Source: Nocardiopsis alborubida
GTDB taxonomy: Bacteria > Actinomycetota > Actinomycetes > Streptosporangiales > Streptosporangiaceae
DNA length: 64,000 bases
Direction: 5' to 3'
NCBI RefSeq assembly: GCF_012396365.1
Contig: NZ_JAAXPG010000036.1
Coordinates: 1-64,000, forward strand
The position numbers and the translations under genes were made by a program. Below, in pieces: positions 17,993-25,693 of this stretch (its first letter is position 1; each line of letters starts with the position of its first letter). The notes beneath the pieces are model-generated. The model was not told the origin of the DNA. It was given only the letters and a program-made list of their open reading frames with translations, and searched no databases.

Positions 17993-18817
17993 ATGAGCGA
18001 GGACGCCTGGACACTCGACCAGAGCTTCGAGGCGCACAACGGAACCGTGCGCTGGGCCCGGTTCGGGGACGGGGACCCTGTCGTGCTCATGCACGGCACG
18101 CCCTTCTCCTCCCGCGTCTGGCGTCACGTCGCCCGCGCCCTGAGCGCCCGGTACACCGTCCACGTGTGGGACATGCCCGGCTACGGGGCCTCGGCCAAGC
18201 ACGAGGGGCAGGACGTGTCGCTGGCCGCACAGCAGGCCGCGTTCACCGCCCTGCTCGACCACTGGGGGCTGGAGCGCCCCGCCGTGGTGGCGCACGACTT
18301 CGGCGGTGCCGTGGCCCTGCGCTCGGCCGTCCTGGACGGGGCGGCCTACGACCGCCTGGCCCTGGTCGACGCCGTCAGCGTCCGCCCCTGGGGCAGCGAC
18401 TTCTTCCGCCTCGTCAACGCCAACGCCGGCGTGTTCGCCGCGCTGCCCCCGCACCTGCACGAGGCGCTGGTGCGCGCCTACGTCTCCTCCGCCGCGCACC
18501 GCGAGCTCCGGACCGCCGTCCTGGACGCGCTCGTGCGCCCCTGGCTCGGGGCGGACGGCCAGCCCGCGTTCTACCGGCAGATCGCCCAGGCCGACGAGCG
18601 CCACACCGCCGAGGTCGAGGACTCCTACGCCGACCTCGACCTGCCGGTGCTGGTGGTGTGGGGCGAGGAGGACACCTGGCTGCCCCTGGACCGCGGCCGA
18701 CGGCTCGCCGCCGCGATCCCCGGGGCGCGGTTGCGCGTCCTGCCCGGGGCCGGACACCTCGCCCAGGAGGACGCACCGGCCGAGCTGACCGCCGCCCTCC
18801 TGGACTTCCTGGGCTGA
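17993..18817 (+). CDS. Alpha/beta hydrolase with aspartate nucleophile elbow
   Basis: The 274-residue protein has the fold landmarks VVLMHGTPFSSRVWRHVA (oxyanion region), WDMPGYGASAK, the nucleophile elbow VVAHDFGGAVAL, VVWGEEDTWLPL (acid) and LPGAGHLAQEDAP (His). The elbow residue is Asp rather than Ser, as in haloalkane or haloacetate dehalogenases and epoxide hydrolases, not esterases. The substrate cannot be read from sequence. GAAAGG lies at good spacing before the ATG. The gene is the last in the treY-to-hydrolase run and ends in a shared hairpin with the convergent lipoprotein gene. Confidence 0.85.
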   Translation: MSEDAWTLDQSFEAHNGTVRWARFGDGDPVVLMHGTPFSSRVWRHVARALSARYTVHVWDMPGYGASAKHEGQDVSLAAQQAAFTALLDHWGLERPAVVAHDFGGAVALRSAVLDGAAYDRLALVDAVSVRPWGSDFFRLVNANAGVFAALPPHLHEALVRAYVSSAAHRELRTAVLDALVRPWLGADGQPAFYRQIAQADERHTAEVEDSYADLDLPVLVVWGEEDTWLPLDRGRRLAAAIPGARLRVLPGAGHLAQEDAPAELTAALLDFLG

Positions 18818-18821
18818 GGGG

Positions 18822-18849
18822 ACCGGGCCGGTCAGCCGACCGGCCCGGT
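18822..18849. terminator. Bidirectional hairpin overlapping the lipoprotein 3' end
   Basis: ACCGGGCCGGTC (18822-18833) and GACCGGCCCGGT (18838-18849) form a perfect 12-bp stem with a 4-base loop. Only 14 bases separate the two convergent stop codons, so the stem overlaps the last codons of the minus-strand gene. Confidence 0.75.
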
Positions 18850-19275
18850 GAACACCATCTCCTCGCCGTCGTGGCGGACGACGATCCGCAGCTCCTCGCT
18901 CCCGGGCGCGACGTCGCACTCCATCGGGAAGGCGTAGGAGCCCGCCTCGGTCTCACCGAGGGTGATCTCGCCCTCGGCGGCCGTCTCGGCTCCTCCCGCC
19001 TCGCACACGGTCTCGAACTCGCCGAAACCGAGCACCCGTCCCAGGTCCGGCACCTCCACCTCCAGGGTGAAGTCCGCCCGACCGTCTCCGGAGAAGGAGA
19101 CGTCGTCCACGGTGTAGACGACGTCGGCCTCTCCGAAGAACTCGTGCTCGTAGGCGCCCACGGGGTGGGCGACGCGGTACGACTCGTCGAAGACCCGCGA
19201 CGACTCCTGCGCCGCGCATCCGAGCACGGGCAGCACGAGGACGAGTGACAGGGGAAGCAGAAGAGGGGTGCGCAT
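18832..19275 (-). CDS. Lipoprotein of unknown function
   Basis: The 147-residue precursor has a short basic start, a leucine-rich hydrophobic segment and a lipobox LPVLGC, with Cys20 followed by AAQESS. The mature part of about 125 residues is acidic, with two further cysteines (in ETVCEAGG and PMECDVAPG) that could form a disulfide, and reads as beta-strand-rich. I recognise no named domain. It lies upstream of nothing on its strand and ends in the shared terminator. Confidence 0.7.
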   Translation of the reverse strand: MRTPLLLPLSLVLVLPVLGCAAQESSRVFDESYRVAHPVGAYEHEFFGEADVVYTVDDVSFSGDGRADFTLEVEVPDLGRVLGFGEFETVCEAGGAETAAEGEITLGETEAGSYAFPMECDVAPGSEELRIVVRHDGEEMVFTGPVG

Positions 19276-19366
19276 GCGCCCAGAATAGGGCGAAACGTAC
19301 CCGTGTCGGACGCCCGTCCGCCCGACGCGGCCGGGCGTGCGCGTGGCGGTCGCGTGACGTGCGGCC

Positions 19367-20167
19367 TCAGCCCTCCAGCGCCCGGAAGACCTCCAGCCAC
19401 TGCTTCGGATCCACGTGCCCGACGGGGGTACCCGCCGCGACCCCAGCGCGGGCCAGCGCCCGGTCCATCCGCCGGGCGGGATGGGCGCGGCGCAGCGACG
19501 CCCCCAGCGACCCGCCCGCGCCCCCGAAGCCCAGATCCACCAGGCGCCGGTAGCCGCTCATCCGCCCCGGGTCCACCAGGGGCGTTCGGCGCCTGCGCAG
19601 CACCAGGATGCCCGCATCCACCCGCGGCACCGGCCGGAACCGCCGCCGGTCGATCCGCCCGGCCAGCGACCACGACCACTCCGGCCAGGTCAGCACGGTC
19701 AACCGGCTCCACCGACCGAACCCGCCGGTGCGCTTGCGCGCGTACTCCAGCTGGGTGACGAGCGTGGCCGAGGCCAGGCCCCGCGCGCCCAGGCACCAGC
19801 GCACGATGTCCGCGGTGCGCGCGTAGGGGATGTTGCCCACCAGGTGGAACTCGCCCCGCGGCGGGCGCACCCGGGTGAAGTCGGCCCGCACCACCCGCAC
19901 CCCGCTCCCGGGGTCGCGGTAGCGCGCGGAGAGCCGCTCGGCCAGGCGCGGGTCGATCTCGTAGGCCAGGACCCCGCGGGAGGCCGGGGCGAGGAAGCGG
20001 GTGAGGGCGCCCTCACCCGGTCCCACCTCCACCACCAGGTCGGCGGGGCCGACACCGGACACCGCCACCACGCGGCGGGCCGTGCCGGGGTCGGCCAGGA
20101 AGTTCTGGGAGAGGCGGCGCCGGTCGTCACCGGCACCCGTGCGGGGAGAACGTTCGGTACGTGCCAC
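19367..20167 (-). CDS. erm: Erm-type 23S rRNA adenine-N6 methyltransferase
   Basis: The 266-residue protein matches the Erm/KsgA fold: LSQNFLADP (19-27), the SAM loop VVEVGPGEGALTRFL (45-59), acidic motif YEIDP (69-73), ADFTRV and the catalytic NIPY (112-115), followed by ARTADIVRWCL. The phrase TLVTQLEYARKRTGGFGRWSRLTVLTW is typical of actinobacterial Erm proteins and not of KsgA. Erm enzymes methylate A2058 of 23S rRNA and give macrolide-lincosamide-streptogramin B resistance. The GTG at 20167 is preceded by a weak GGAACGGA. A 6-bp GC hairpin (20183-20198) lies just upstream and might affect translation. Confidence 0.92.
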   Translation of the reverse strand: MARTERSPRTGAGDDRRRLSQNFLADPGTARRVVAVSGVGPADLVVEVGPGEGALTRFLAPASRGVLAYEIDPRLAERLSARYRDPGSGVRVVRADFTRVRPPRGEFHLVGNIPYARTADIVRWCLGARGLASATLVTQLEYARKRTGGFGRWSRLTVLTWPEWSWSLAGRIDRRRFRPVPRVDAGILVLRRRRTPLVDPGRMSGYRRLVDLGFGGAGGSLGASLRRAHPARRMDRALARAGVAAGTPVGHVDPKQWLEVFRALEG

Positions 20168-20655
20168 GGAAGGTCCGTTCCAGCCACCCTGCGGTGGCCG
20201 ACGAGGACGGGCGGCACGGACGGGCGCGCCACGCGGCGCGCGACAGCGAAGAGGAGGTCCGGGCGGCCCGTCCGAGGGAAGAAGGGACGCGACTGTGCCT
20301 GGACCGGAGGGTCACACGGGAGAAGAGGTGTCGTCCGCGGTTGCCGCCGCGCCGTCGGCGCGCGGTCGGGGACACGCGCGCGACGCGGACGGCGGAGGCT
20401 TCCGGCGGGCCGGACGGACCCCGTGGGCGGGGTCCGCGGCGGCGGACTACCGGCCCGGGCGCGGGGACCGGGGCCGGACGACGTGGGTGTGGCAGCTCAC
20501 CGGCCAGGCGTGGGCCCGGCGGGTGATCGCCTGGAAGCAGCACATGGCGACCAACCTAGGAGCCCTCCCACGGCGGCGGCAACCGGTTTTCCCGGCGGCG
20601 GGCGCGCCCGAAAAGGGTTCGCCTCCCCCAGACCGACAACACCATAATCGCCCCC
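20168..20655. other. Divergent control region of erm and the methyltransferase gene
   Basis: The 488 bp between two divergent starts contain no convincing gene. On the erm side, GCCACC (20183-20188) and GGTGGC (20193-20198) form a tight hairpin 15 bases before the GTG. Inducible erm genes often carry a leader peptide and attenuator here, but I could not find a clear short leader frame with its own ribosome-binding site. On the plus side the last 40 bases before 20656 become more AT-rich (CACCATAATCG), consistent with a promoter. Confidence 0.45.
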
Positions 20656-21354
20656 ATGCCCGACTTCACGGACTTCGACACCCGCCACTACCGCACCGTC
20701 GACGTGGCCACCGGCTACGACGGCTGGTCCAGCACCTACGAGGGCTCCGTCCTGGACGCCATGGACCTCGCCCTCCTGGACGGCCTCACCGTGCCCGACT
20801 GGTCGGCCGTCGCCCGCGCCGCCGACCTGGGCTGCGGCACAGGGCGCACCGGCTCGTGGCTGCGCGGCCGCGAGGTCGGGCGGGTGGACGGCGTCGACCT
20901 CAGCTCCGGCATGCTGGCGCTGGCCGAGAAACGCGGCGCCCACGACAGCCTCACCCGGGGCGACGTGCGCGACACCGGACTGCCCGGCGCAGCCTACGAC
21001 CTGGTCATCGCCTCCCTGATCGACGAGCACCTGCCGGACCTGGGGCCCTTCTACGCCGAGGCCCGGCGGCTGGTCCGGCCCGGGGGGACCTGCGTACTGG
21101 TCGCCTACCACCCGCAGTTCTCGATGGTCTCGGGGATGCCGACCCACTACACCGACGCCTCCGGCGAGGACATCGCCATCGCCACCCACGTCCACCTCAT
21201 CAGCGACCACGTGCGCGCCGCCTCGGCGGCCGGATGGCGGCTGGCCGAGATGTCGGAGGGCACCGTGGACGACACCTGGGTGGCGGCCAAGCCCAAGTGG
21301 GAGAGGTTCCGGGGCCACCCGATCTCAGCGGCCTTCGTGTGGACCGCCTTCTGA
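20656..21354 (+). CDS. Class I SAM-dependent methyltransferase
   Basis: This 232-residue Rossmann-type methyltransferase has motif I AADLGCGTGRTGSWL (about 55-69), the acidic loop GVDLSSGML, and post-motifs DVRDTGLPGAAYDLVIASL and RLVRPGGTCVLVAY. The fold is UbiE/type-11-like. The substrate is unknown. It is a single-gene unit, divergent from erm and convergent with the APH-like gene. Confidence 0.85.
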   Translation: MPDFTDFDTRHYRTVDVATGYDGWSSTYEGSVLDAMDLALLDGLTVPDWSAVARAADLGCGTGRTGSWLRGREVGRVDGVDLSSGMLALAEKRGAHDSLTRGDVRDTGLPGAAYDLVIASLIDEHLPDLGPFYAEARRLVRPGGTCVLVAYHPQFSMVSGMPTHYTDASGEDIAIATHVHLISDHVRAASAAGWRLAEMSEGTVDDTWVAAKPKWERFRGHPISAAFVWTAF

Positions 21355-21381
21355 CGCGGTGACCGGAGAGGTGCACCGGGA

Positions 21382-21472
21382 CCTCCCCCTCCGCCGTGAT
21401 CTTGTGCCTACAGCGCGCCTCGGCGCTCCAACCTCGCCACAGGTACAGGACCATCCGTGTTTGGACGCCTCC
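21382..21472 (-). repeat. 91-bp palindromic dispersed element, copy B
   Basis: On the minus strand this aligns base for base with copy A over 91 bp, and the last 17 bases (ATCACGGCGGAGGGGGAGG region) are best conserved. It lies 27 bases past the methyltransferase stop and 31 bases from the stop of the convergent APH-like gene, so it fills the whole gap between them. Confidence 0.82.
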
Positions 21473-21503
21473 GGCCCCACCGGTGACTTCTCCGGCCGGA
21501 CCG

Positions 21504-22265
21504 CTAGCGCAGCAGGACCTCCCGCCACATCCCGCGGTTGCGCTCGACGTACTCCGACGCCGGTCCCCAGTGGTCGGCGTGCCCCTCCGCGTGCAGGCGC
21601 GCCCACGGCTGCTCGCCTGTCCGGGCCCCCTCCGTCAGCAGGTCGTACATGCCGCGCACGCGTTGCAGGACCGCGTCGGGCAGCTCACGGCGCTGGTCCC
21701 CGTCGCACCCGTACCCGTCGGCCAGGGCGCGCAGCCGCCGCGCGTCGCGCCGGGGGTCCCCGCCCTCGTGCAGCGGCACGAACCCGTGCGCGGCGTATCC
21801 GAGGTCGCCCATGCGCGTGCCCGGTCCGGCGCCGTCCCAGTCCACGAAGGTCCAGGCGTCGCCGTCGCGCACCAGGTTCCACGGCGCCAGGTCGTTGTGG
21901 CAGACGAGCTCCTCGCGCTCGTGCGGGATGGGCACCTCCCACACCGGTTCCCCGTGGGGCCGGTACCCGGCGGTCAGGTCGTGGAGACGGCGGATCGTTC
22001 CGCCCAGTCGACGCAGATCCCCCGGCGTCATCGGCGCCATCCGGTCCGCCATCGTCCCCGGCACGTACCCGAGCACCTGGCGGCCGCGCTCGTCCCTGCC
22101 GAGCGGGGGAGGGGACGCCTCGTAGCCGCGCACGTGCAGGTATTCGAGCAGGAGCAGCACGGAGGGGGAGGAGCGCCGCCACGGTTTGCGCACGGTCCGG
22201 CCCACGCGCACCACCTGGTCGGCGACGTTGCCGCCCTCCAGCACCTCTTCTTCGGGTGGGGTCAT
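21504..22265 (-). CDS. Aminoglycoside phosphotransferase-like kinase
   Basis: The 253-residue protein has the catalytic loop CHNDLAPWNLV (122-132; His123, Asp125, Asn130) and the metal-binding VDWDGAGPGTRMGDLGYAA (Asp142, Asp144). Both are signatures of the APH/choline-kinase fold. The N-terminal lobe is short and the usual nucleotide-binding Lys is not obvious; RKPWRRSSPSVLLLLEYLHVRGYEASP probably supplies it. Such proteins can phosphorylate antibiotics or small metabolites, and resistance cannot be assumed. It starts about 45 bp after the stop of the upstream MFS gene and may be co-transcribed with it. Confidence 0.83.
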   Translation of the reverse strand: MTPPEEEVLEGGNVADQVVRVGRTVRKPWRRSSPSVLLLLEYLHVRGYEASPPPLGRDERGRQVLGYVPGTMADRMAPMTPGDLRRLGGTIRRLHDLTAGYRPHGEPVWEVPIPHEREELVCHNDLAPWNLVRDGDAWTFVDWDGAGPGTRMGDLGYAAHGFVPLHEGGDPRRDARRLRALADGYGCDGDQRRELPDAVLQRVRGMYDLLTEGARTGEQPWARLHAEGHADHWGPASEYVERNRGMWREVLLR

Positions 22266-22309
22266 GGTCCCCCATGCTTCACGGCGCGGCCGGGGGAGTC
22301 CACCGCTTT

Positions 22310-23728
22310 TCAACGGTCCCCGTCGGCCCCTCGGTCCCCGTCGGCCCCTCGGTCCCCGTCGGCCCCTCGGTCCCCGTCGGCCCCTCGGTCCCCGTCGGCC
22401 CCTCGGTCCCCGTCGGCCCCTCGGTCCCCGTCGGCCCCTCGGTCCCCGTCGGCCCCTCGGTCCTCGTCGGCCCGGTGCTCCGCGGCGGCCAGGGCGGCGT
22501 CGTCCAGCCGGGCCAGCCCGATGAGCAGACCCAGAGACAGCAGACCCATGGTCGCGAACACCCAGGTCAGGCCGAGGAACTCCGCGACGAGGCCGCCCGC
22601 CGCGGCGCCCAGCGGCATGGTGCCCCAGGCCAGCAGCCGGTAGGCGCTGTTCACCCGGCCGAGCAGGGGGTCGGGGGTGATCCGCTGGCGCAGCGACACC
22701 GTGATGACGTTCCACACCGCGATCCCCACTCCGCCCACGAAGAAGCCGGCCGCGACCAGGACGGGACCGGCGGTCACCGCGGGCAGGCCGACGAGCACGG
22801 CGAAGGTGAGCACGCTGATCCGCAACGACCAGGACCGCCCCAGCAGGGCCTCGACCCGCCCGGCGCACAGGGCGCCGACCACGCTGCCCGCCGCGACGGC
22901 GGTCATGAGCAGTCCGTAGGCGGGCTCGGACAGGCCCATGGCCGAGCCCGGGCCCACCGCGAAGAGGACGAAGACGGTGAAGGCCGCACTCGTGCCGAAG
23001 TTGCTGACGCCCACCATCGCCGCGAACGAGCGCAGGATCCGGTCGCGCCACAGGAAGCGCAGTCCCTCGGCGATGTCGGCGCGCAGGGTGGCGGGCGCGG
23101 CCCGCTCGGGCCGGAACCGGCCGCGTACCAGCAGCAGCGCGCCCACCGCGACCAGCCACAGCGCCGCCGGTGCGGTGAACGCCGCGGCCGTGCCCACCGC
23201 CACCAGAAGGCCGCCCAGGGGAGGCCCGAGGAACTGGTTCGCGGTCAGCTCGGCGGCGTGCAGCCGCCCGTTGGCCCGGGGGAGCCGGCCGCGGCCGACC
23301 ACCTGGGGCAGGATCGACTGGGCCGAGGTGTCGTAGAGGGTCTCGGTGACCCCGACGCACAGCGCCACCGCGTAGAGCAGCCAGACCGACCCCAGGTCCA
23401 GGGCCAGGGACAGCGCCAGGACGCCGAGCAGCAGCGCCCGGGCGAGATTGGCGCAGAGCATCGTCCGGCGCCGGTCGAGCCGGTCGGCCAGGGCGCCCGC
23501 CGGGAGCGCGAAGAACAGCCACGGAAGGGTCAGCGCGAGGGTCACCCCGGCGATGAGGGCGGGGGAGTCGGTGAAGCGCAGCGCCACCAGCGGCAGCGCC
23601 GTCTTCAGGACGCCGTCGGCGAGGTTGGACAGGGCCGAGGAGGTCCACAGGTTCCAGAAGGCGGCCCCCAGCGGAGCGGGGCGCGGTACCGGCGGGGGAG
23701 CGGCGTGCAGGGGGGCGTCGTCCGTCAT
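22310..23728 (-). CDS. MFS exporter with a repeat-encoded hydrophilic tail
   Basis: The 472-residue protein has 12 predicted spans and reads like the EntS/tetracycline-type drug exporters (LSNLADGVLKTALPLVALRFT at the start, ALPAGALADRLDRRRTM as motif A). Its last 60 residues are a run of GADGDR hexapeptides encoded by an 18-bp DNA repeat (22315-22476), absent from ordinary relatives. Start is the ATG at 23728; a TTG 12 codons upstream is possible but lies in the operator. A divergent HTH regulator and a 24-bp inverted repeat between the two genes suggest local repression of export. Confidence 0.88.
   Translation of the reverse strand: MTDDAPLHAAPPPVPRPAPLGAAFWNLWTSSALSNLADGVLKTALPLVALRFTDSPALIAGVTLALTLPWLFFALPAGALADRLDRRRTMLCANLARALLLGVLALSLALDLGSVWLLYAVALCVGVTETLYDTSAQSILPQVVGRGRLPRANGRLHAAELTANQFLGPPLGGLLVAVGTAAAFTAPAALWLVAVGALLLVRGRFRPERAAPATLRADIAEGLRFLWRDRILRSFAAMVGVSNFGTSAAFTVFVLFAVGPGSAMGLSEPAYGLLMTAVAAGSVVGALCAGRVEALLGRSWSLRISVLTFAVLVGLPAVTAGPVLVAAGFFVGGVGIAVWNVITVSLRQRITPDPLLGRVNSAYRLLAWGTMPLGAAAGGLVAEFLGLTWVFATMGLLSLGLLIGLARLDDAALAAAEHRADEDRGADGDRGADGDRGADGDRGADGDRGADGDRGADGDRGADGDRGADGDR
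22315..22476. repeat. 18-bp tandem repeat, 8 perfect units plus one degenerate
   Basis: The unit GGTCCCCGTCGGCCCCTC repeats without change from 22315 to 22458, and a ninth, altered unit ends at 22476. It is in frame with the MFS gene and adds the hexapeptide GADGDR (Arg, Asp, Gly-rich) each time, right up to the stop at 22310. Copy number can change by slippage without breaking the frame. Confidence 0.95.
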
Positions 23729-23745
23729 GTGATCGAGAATGGCAG

Positions 23746-23769
23746 ATCGATTGAGAAAAGCCAATCGAT
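23746..23769. promoter_or_regulatory. Perfect inverted repeat between MFS exporter and HTH regulator
   Basis: ATCGATTG (23746-23753) and CAATCGAT (23762-23769) are perfect 8-bp arms around AGAAAAGC. The repeat is central in the 85-bp gap between the divergent starts at 23728 and 23814, the expected place for an operator that controls both genes. Binding by the neighbouring winged-helix protein is inference. Confidence 0.65.
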
Positions 23770-23813
23770 TCCTCGAAGATCGACCGGGACCCGGCCGTTG
23801 TTACCCTCGGCTC

Positions 23814-24365
23814 ATGGCAGAACCGGAACAGAGCGGGACCGCGCCCCGCCCGCGCACGCGACGACCGGCCACGGTCCAGGAGGCCAAGGCCCTGGCCCAC
23901 CCGCTGCGGGTGCGCATCCTGCGGCTCTGCCTGACCAGGGAGCTCACCAACAAGGAGTTGGCCGACCGCCTGGAGGTCACCCCGGGCACGGTCCTCTACC
24001 ACGTCCGCCAGCTCGTGGACGCGGGCCTGCTGCTGCCCGCGCCCGTGCGCACCGGAACCAGCGGCGCGCTGGAGAAGCCCTACCGCGCCACAGGGGAGAC
24101 CTGGTGGCTGGACGGGCCCCTCCTGGACACCGACACCGGTTCCGCCGTCGCGCCGGTGGAGGCCTTCCAGCAGGAGCTGAGCGAGGCCGGACCGGAGTCG
24201 GTGCGCACCTACTCGCGCTTCGTGCTGCACCTGTCCGACGAGGAGGTGGCGGAGCTGGACCGCCGCGTCCTCGCCGTCCTGGACGAGTACGTGGCCACCG
24301 ACGGCCAGCGCTCGGACCGGCCCGTCTACGCCGGGGCGTTCCTGCTGCACCGTCCCGCCGACTGA
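23814..24365 (+). CDS. ArsR-like winged-helix transcriptional regulator
   Basis: The 183-residue protein has an N-terminal winged helix: EAKALAHPLRVRILRLCLTRELTNKELADRLEVTPGTVLYHVRQLVDAGLL (about 22-72), the typical ArsR/HTH_20 pattern. The C-terminal half (LSDEEVAELDRRVLAVLDEYVA) is helical and may bind a ligand or form a dimer. No metal-binding Cys pair is seen in the recognition region. No ribosome-binding site precedes the ATG, and a TACCCT sequence about 8 bases upstream hints at a leaderless mRNA. It is divergent from the MFS exporter and probably represses it. Confidence 0.85.
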   Translation: MAEPEQSGTAPRPRTRRPATVQEAKALAHPLRVRILRLCLTRELTNKELADRLEVTPGTVLYHVRQLVDAGLLLPAPVRTGTSGALEKPYRATGETWWLDGPLLDTDTGSAVAPVEAFQQELSEAGPESVRTYSRFVLHLSDEEVAELDRRVLAVLDEYVATDGQRSDRPVYAGAFLLHRPAD

Positions 24366-24559
24366 GCGGCGCGCGGGGCCGGGCCGCTCCACCCCTCGCT
24401 GTTCCTGCGGCGCGACCGGCGCAAGCGGCCGGGAGGGCCCTACCGGGCCGGAGGGGCGCGGGCCCGGGTCCGTGTCCGGCCGAGGCCGAATGTTTGATTC
24501 CTGCGGGTAACGGTCAACTTACTTAGGGTGAATGTCCGGCGCCTGTCAGGAGGCACAGC

Positions 24560-25546
24560 TTGCCCGCTCGACACACCGCCGCCCGACCCCGGCGACCCCG
24601 GATCCTGGACGTCACCCTGCGCGACGGCGGCTACCTCAACGACTGGCGCTTCACCGACGCCACCGTGCGCGAGCACGCCAAGGTCCTCGGCGAGGTGGGC
24701 GTGCCCTACGTGGAGGTCGGCTACATCAGCGACGACCCCGGGCGCGAACCCACGCTCCGATGCACGCCCGACCTGCTGCGCCAGGTCGGCGAGGACGCCG
24801 GACGAGCCCGTGTGGTCGCCATGCTCGGTGTGAACGGCAGGAGCCCGGACGAGGTCGCAGCCCTGCTGCGGCCCCGCGCCGAGGTCCTCGACGTGGTCCG
24901 CCTGACCTGTCCCGTGGAGAGGCTGGAGCACGTGCTCGCCGCGGCGGAGGCCGTGCGCGCCACCGGCGTCACCTGCTCGCTCAACCTCATCAGCGTCACC
25001 GCACACGAACCCGGAGAGCTGGCCGCCGCGGCCGAGCGCGTCGCCCGGGCGGGCGTCGCCGACTGGCTCTACCTGGCCGACTCGCGGGGCGCCCTTGTGC
25101 CCGAGCACGCCGCCGAGCTCTTCGCCGGGGTGCGGGCCGCCTGGCCCGGTCTGGCGGGCTTCCACGGCCACGACAACCTCGGCCACGCGGTCGCCAACTC
25201 CCGGATCGCGCTGGAGGCGGGTTTCGACCTCGTGGACGGCTCGCTCAACGGGTACGGCCTGGGCGGCGGCAACACCGACCTGGCCGAGGCCCTGGCCCTG
25301 GTCGGGGAGGTCGACCGCCCCCGGCTGGCCTCCCTGGCCGAGCGCGTGGCGGCGGAGATGCCCCCGCCGCCGCCCTTCCAGCACCTGTATCCCCTGACCG
25401 GCTGGCGCAATCTGGAGCAGGAGTGGGCCCCCGACGTCTGGGAGGCCCACGGCGAGAACGCCGGGGAGTTCCTGCGCGGCCTGGCCTGGAAGCGCTACAA
25501 GGGAGTCGAGGAGGTCCTGGGCGACGCGTCGGCTCCCCGGCCCTGA
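24560..25546 (+). CDS. DRE-TIM metallolyase (4-hydroxy-2-oxovalerate aldolase-like)
   Basis: The 328-residue barrel begins ILDVTLRDGGYLNDWRF, the DRE-TIM motif (here L-RDGG) that binds the divalent metal and substrate, and contains GFHGHDNLGHAVANS (metal-binding His pair) and DGSLNGYGLGGGNTDL. The pattern is closest to 4-hydroxy-2-oxovalerate/HMG-CoA-lyase-like aldolases, but the C-terminal communication domain of DmpG-type enzymes is missing. No acylating aldehyde dehydrogenase partner is adjacent, so a classical meta-cleavage role is unlikely. The start is a TTG with a perfect AGGAGG upstream. A 2-hydroxyacid dehydrogenase gene follows after 147 bp. Confidence 0.82.
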   Translation: MPARHTAARPRRPRILDVTLRDGGYLNDWRFTDATVREHAKVLGEVGVPYVEVGYISDDPGREPTLRCTPDLLRQVGEDAGRARVVAMLGVNGRSPDEVAALLRPRAEVLDVVRLTCPVERLEHVLAAAEAVRATGVTCSLNLISVTAHEPGELAAAAERVARAGVADWLYLADSRGALVPEHAAELFAGVRAAWPGLAGFHGHDNLGHAVANSRIALEAGFDLVDGSLNGYGLGGGNTDLAEALALVGEVDRPRLASLAERVAAEMPPPPPFQHLYPLTGWRNLEQEWAPDVWEAHGENAGEFLRGLAWKRYKGVEEVLGDASAPRP

Positions 25547-25693
25547 ACGCCCGGTCGGCGTGCCCGCGGACCCGCCCGGCGAGGCCCGCGCCGGGCGCGC
25601 CGGAGACACCGGCCAGGCGCGGACCGCGTCGGCGGCGCCGCCCGAGCCCGTGCCGCGGCCGCGCACGAACCCCACCACCCCGGGAGGAACGGT

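Noticed and set aside
20127..20543. Leader-peptide gene or larger minus-strand gene upstream of erm
   Set aside because: No ribosome-binding site, Arg/Pro-rich shadow composition and no similarity to known erm leaders.
22315..22476. CRISPR array
   Set aside because: The units are contiguous 18-mers without spacers, and they lie in frame inside a transporter gene.
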